Assembly: GCA_022793335.1 (NCBI GenBank)
Contig: JAAWCQ010000013.1
Location: 1 to 53,860, forward strand
Direction of reading: 5' to 3'
Length of the DNA stretch: 53,860 bases
Source of the DNA: Clostridia bacterium
GTDB lineage: Bacteria > Bacillota > Clostridia > Christensenellales > UBA1242
Part shown: piece after piece, positions 52,200-53,860 of the stretch
How positions within the stretch are numbered: the first letter of the stretch is position 1
Layout: the number at the start of each line of letters is the position of its first letter
The notes under the pieces: model-generated
What the model was told of the DNA's origin: nothing
Seen by the model: the letters and a program-made list of their open reading frames with translations, nothing else
Database searches by the model: none
Program-made: the position numbers and the translations under genes

Positions 52200-53036
52200 C
52201 TATTGATTTAAGTTTTTCGATTTCAGCATTTCGCGTTTGATTACATCAGCATGGTGGAAGTAATCTTGATATTTTACACCATTATCTTGTGCGCATTTGA
52301 TAATCTTTCTGTTTAAAATTTCAAGATAGCGCCTGTTGCCGTCGATATACACGCTTTGATAATAGGGATAAAGCTGAGGGTGTTTTGTTTTTATGTAGTC
52401 AAGAATTTCATACTTATATTCGCCTCTGAGATTTAGGTCCTCAAACCAATATTCATCAATGAAAGTTTTTGTTCGTTCAATTATTCCCTTATAGTCTGTA
52501 AGTCCCATAAAAATTGGAGACATGAAAAGCACAGTTTTTATTCCGTTTTCATGAAGGGTCTTTAAGGTGAAAAGACGCTCGTCAATGGTGCTTGCTCTGT
52601 CCATATCCTTTCTGAAAGTTTCGTCGAGGGTGTTGACAGACAGGGCAACTGTGACATTTTTAAGTTGTTTCAATATGTCAAGATCGCGAAGAATAAGTTT
52701 GTTTTTGGTTGAGATTTGAATTTTTGCGTCGGCGGCAATAATTTGCGTCAAAATCTTTCTGGTCACTTCATATTTGCTCTCAAGATGGTTATAACAGTCT
52801 GTCACACTTGAAAGAAAGAGGGTTTTGCCAGCCAGTTTCTTTATATCAATTGGTTTATCGCAAAGCTTTACATCTACAAATTCGCCCCATTTATCTTTGT
52901 GGCCGGTGAAGCGTTTCATAAAACAGGCATAGCAATATTTGCAGGCGTGAGTGCAACCAATATATGGGTTTATAGTGTAATCGTCAAGTTTTGATTTTGT
53001 CAAGTAGTCCTTGACTTTTATTTCATTTACAATCAT
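52200..53036 (-). CDS. Radical SAM protein, SPL family
   Basis: 278 residues from ATG 53036. The radical SAM cluster motif CxxxCxxC is C28, C32 and C35 (IGCTHACKYCYACF). Further family elements are LFLSSVTDCYNHLE, QISTKNKLILRD and ALSVNTLDE. This resembles the spore-photoproduct-lyase-like (SplB-related) branch found widely in Clostridia. The actual substrate is unknown. The start overlaps the end of the upstream AAA ATPase gene by four bases, so the two form a translationally coupled pair. Confidence 0.85.
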   Translation of the reverse strand: MIVNEIKVKDYLTKSKLDDYTINPYIGCTHACKYCYACFMKRFTGHKDKWGEFVDVKLCDKPIDIKKLAGKTLFLSSVTDCYNHLESKYEVTRKILTQIIAADAKIQISTKNKLILRDLDILKQLKNVTVALSVNTLDETFRKDMDRASTIDERLFTLKTLHENGIKTVLFMSPIFMGLTDYKGIIERTKTFIDEYWFEDLNLRGEYKYEILDYIKTKHPQLYPYYQSVYIDGNRRYLEILNRKIIKCAQDNGVKYQDYFHHADVIKREMLKSKNLNQ

Positions 53037-53860
53037 AAGTCCTCTTTTGGATTGCTTAAAGTTTCAAGGTCATATTGTGAGTCAATTTGTCCAATCAAAA
53101 TTGCACGCTCTTCATTATCTTCGCACCACATAGAGTCAAAGAAGGCAAGGTTTTCTTCGCCAAGATAGATTTTTATAAACTGGCGCACTTTTTCCACTTG
53201 CTTCTCGTTTGCCGAACGCAATGCACAGGTTAGGGCAAACTTAGAGTCTTTGTCAGAAGGGATGATTGAGGTTTTTATTTTGTCGTTCATAATATCTGAA
53301 ATGGAAATTTTTGGAAGTTTTGAAAACGCCATAAGGTCGCTGGCAATATCATCGCCAAGCTTACTTGCCAAAAGCTCAAAACGCAAGACGCCTTTGTTGT
53401 CATAGATGATTTTTGAAACTTGCTCCCAACCGCGTGGGTCAATTGCAAACTTTGGTGGAGAGATTGGGTCATATTTTGAGTAGAAGGCGGTTTCCTTGTT
53501 GCTTGCCAAAAACTCGGCAATAAGGGGATGAATTTTTGGATTTCCGTATTCGTCCAAACCGCTTCCCCATTCAAGAAAGCTTGAAAGGTTTGGTTGAAGA
53601 TAGATATGTCCTTCAAAGCGGCGAAAGAGCGGCTCTGGCATGTTGTAAGCAGCTTCACTTTCATCAGGATTGTTTCCAGCCGCAACTACCACGCAGTTTT
53701 TAGGCAGAGCGCCAAGATTTCCGTCAATGGAATGCTCAAGTACAATATGATAGACAAGAGACTGCTCGTTTTCATGAACATTTGTAAGCTAGTCAATGAA
53801 TAGAATATGCTTTTTTTCTGGCTCTTTGTTGCAGAGAAATTTAAGCCTTGTATACCAAGT
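53033..53860 (-). pseudogene. MoxR-like AAA ATPase with in-frame stop (partial)
   Basis: The frame enters from the right edge of the window. Read on the minus strand it gives EPEKKHILFID-stop-LTNVHENEQSLVYHIVLE, then SIDGNLGALPKNCVVVAAGN and EPLFRRFEGHIYL, followed by a helical C-terminal part. These are Walker B, sensor 1 and the arginine-finger region of a MoxR-type AAA ATPase. The codon for the Walker B glutamate is TAG (53791-53789), one base from GAG. Reading resumes in the same frame with no other damage for 252 codons. Either the gene has just been inactivated, the base is wrong, or the stop is read through. A restart at a GTG (53692) would lack the catalytic half. Confidence 0.75.

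Noticed and set aside
53033-53692. Independent gene starting at the GTG at 53692
   Set aside because: It would begin inside the AAA fold after Walker B; upstream codons continue the same domain, so it is the downstream part of an interrupted gene.

Overview
The window looks like chromosome of an uncultivated, low-GC, Gram-positive-type bacterium, probably a gut Clostridia relative (Bacillota). The supporting signs are strong GGAGG-type ribosome binding sites, TTGACA-17-TATAAT promoters, a T-box leader on an archaeal-type AspRS gene, GTG and TTG starts, EngB, SpoVB/MurJ-like, spore-photoproduct-lyase-like and two-gene SUF genes, and surface proteins with InlB-type repeats. TAG, TAA and TGA all act as stops. 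No phage, IS transposase or CRISPR array is visible.

Region 1 (1-7.6 kb) is the most unusual part. About fifteen small genes lie head to tail on the + strand. Their bodies are very divergent, but nearly all end in the same short acidic C-terminal tail, roughly F-E-E-D-E-E-E-L-P-S-I-D-D-E-Y-Y-R-D. One member carries the tail twice, one has it cut short, one lacks it and one is frameshifted. A G9 tract sits at the ribosome binding site of another. Tail-bearing or related two-membrane-segment proteins recur at 17-20 kb, and another tail-bearing protein lies at 30.7 kb. I read the tail as a shared docking tag and the locus as an expanding multigene family of unknown function. A helical-repeat protein gene (7,966) follows.

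Region 2 (10.0-14.2 kb) holds a 23S rRNA gene and a 5S rRNA gene with no 16S gene upstream. Each has its own consensus promoter. Behind the 5S gene are three 208-209 bp tandem repeats that carry inverted pieces of the 5S 3' end.

Region 3 (14.4-24.5 kb) has a bPH2 membrane protein, three members of a small-protein family whose promoters share a TTCGAC box, three two-TM proteins, an HD hydrolase and a strongly expressed coiled-coil membrane protein.

Region 4 (24.6-47.1 kb) is mostly housekeeping: rhomboid protease, tRNA-Ala, MmcQ/YjbR protein, EngB, RlmD, SufC/SufB-like, Smr protein, AspRS with T-box, NTPase-CYTH fusion, S51-like peptidase, PnuC and a MOP flippase. Interleaved are two secreted InlB-repeat proteins and a zinc-metallopeptidase/VWA protein with a long Q/G/N-rich linker. 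One InlB-repeat protein has a promoter whose spacer is a G9 tract. The metallopeptidase gene follows a gene for an AAA-like protein without a Walker A motif.

Region 5 (47.5-53.9 kb) has a two-ATPase ABC exporter operon divergent from its likely TetR regulator, an extremely AT-rich spacer, and a radical SAM gene. The radical SAM gene is coupled to a MoxR-like AAA ATPase gene that has an in-frame TAG at the Walker B glutamate.
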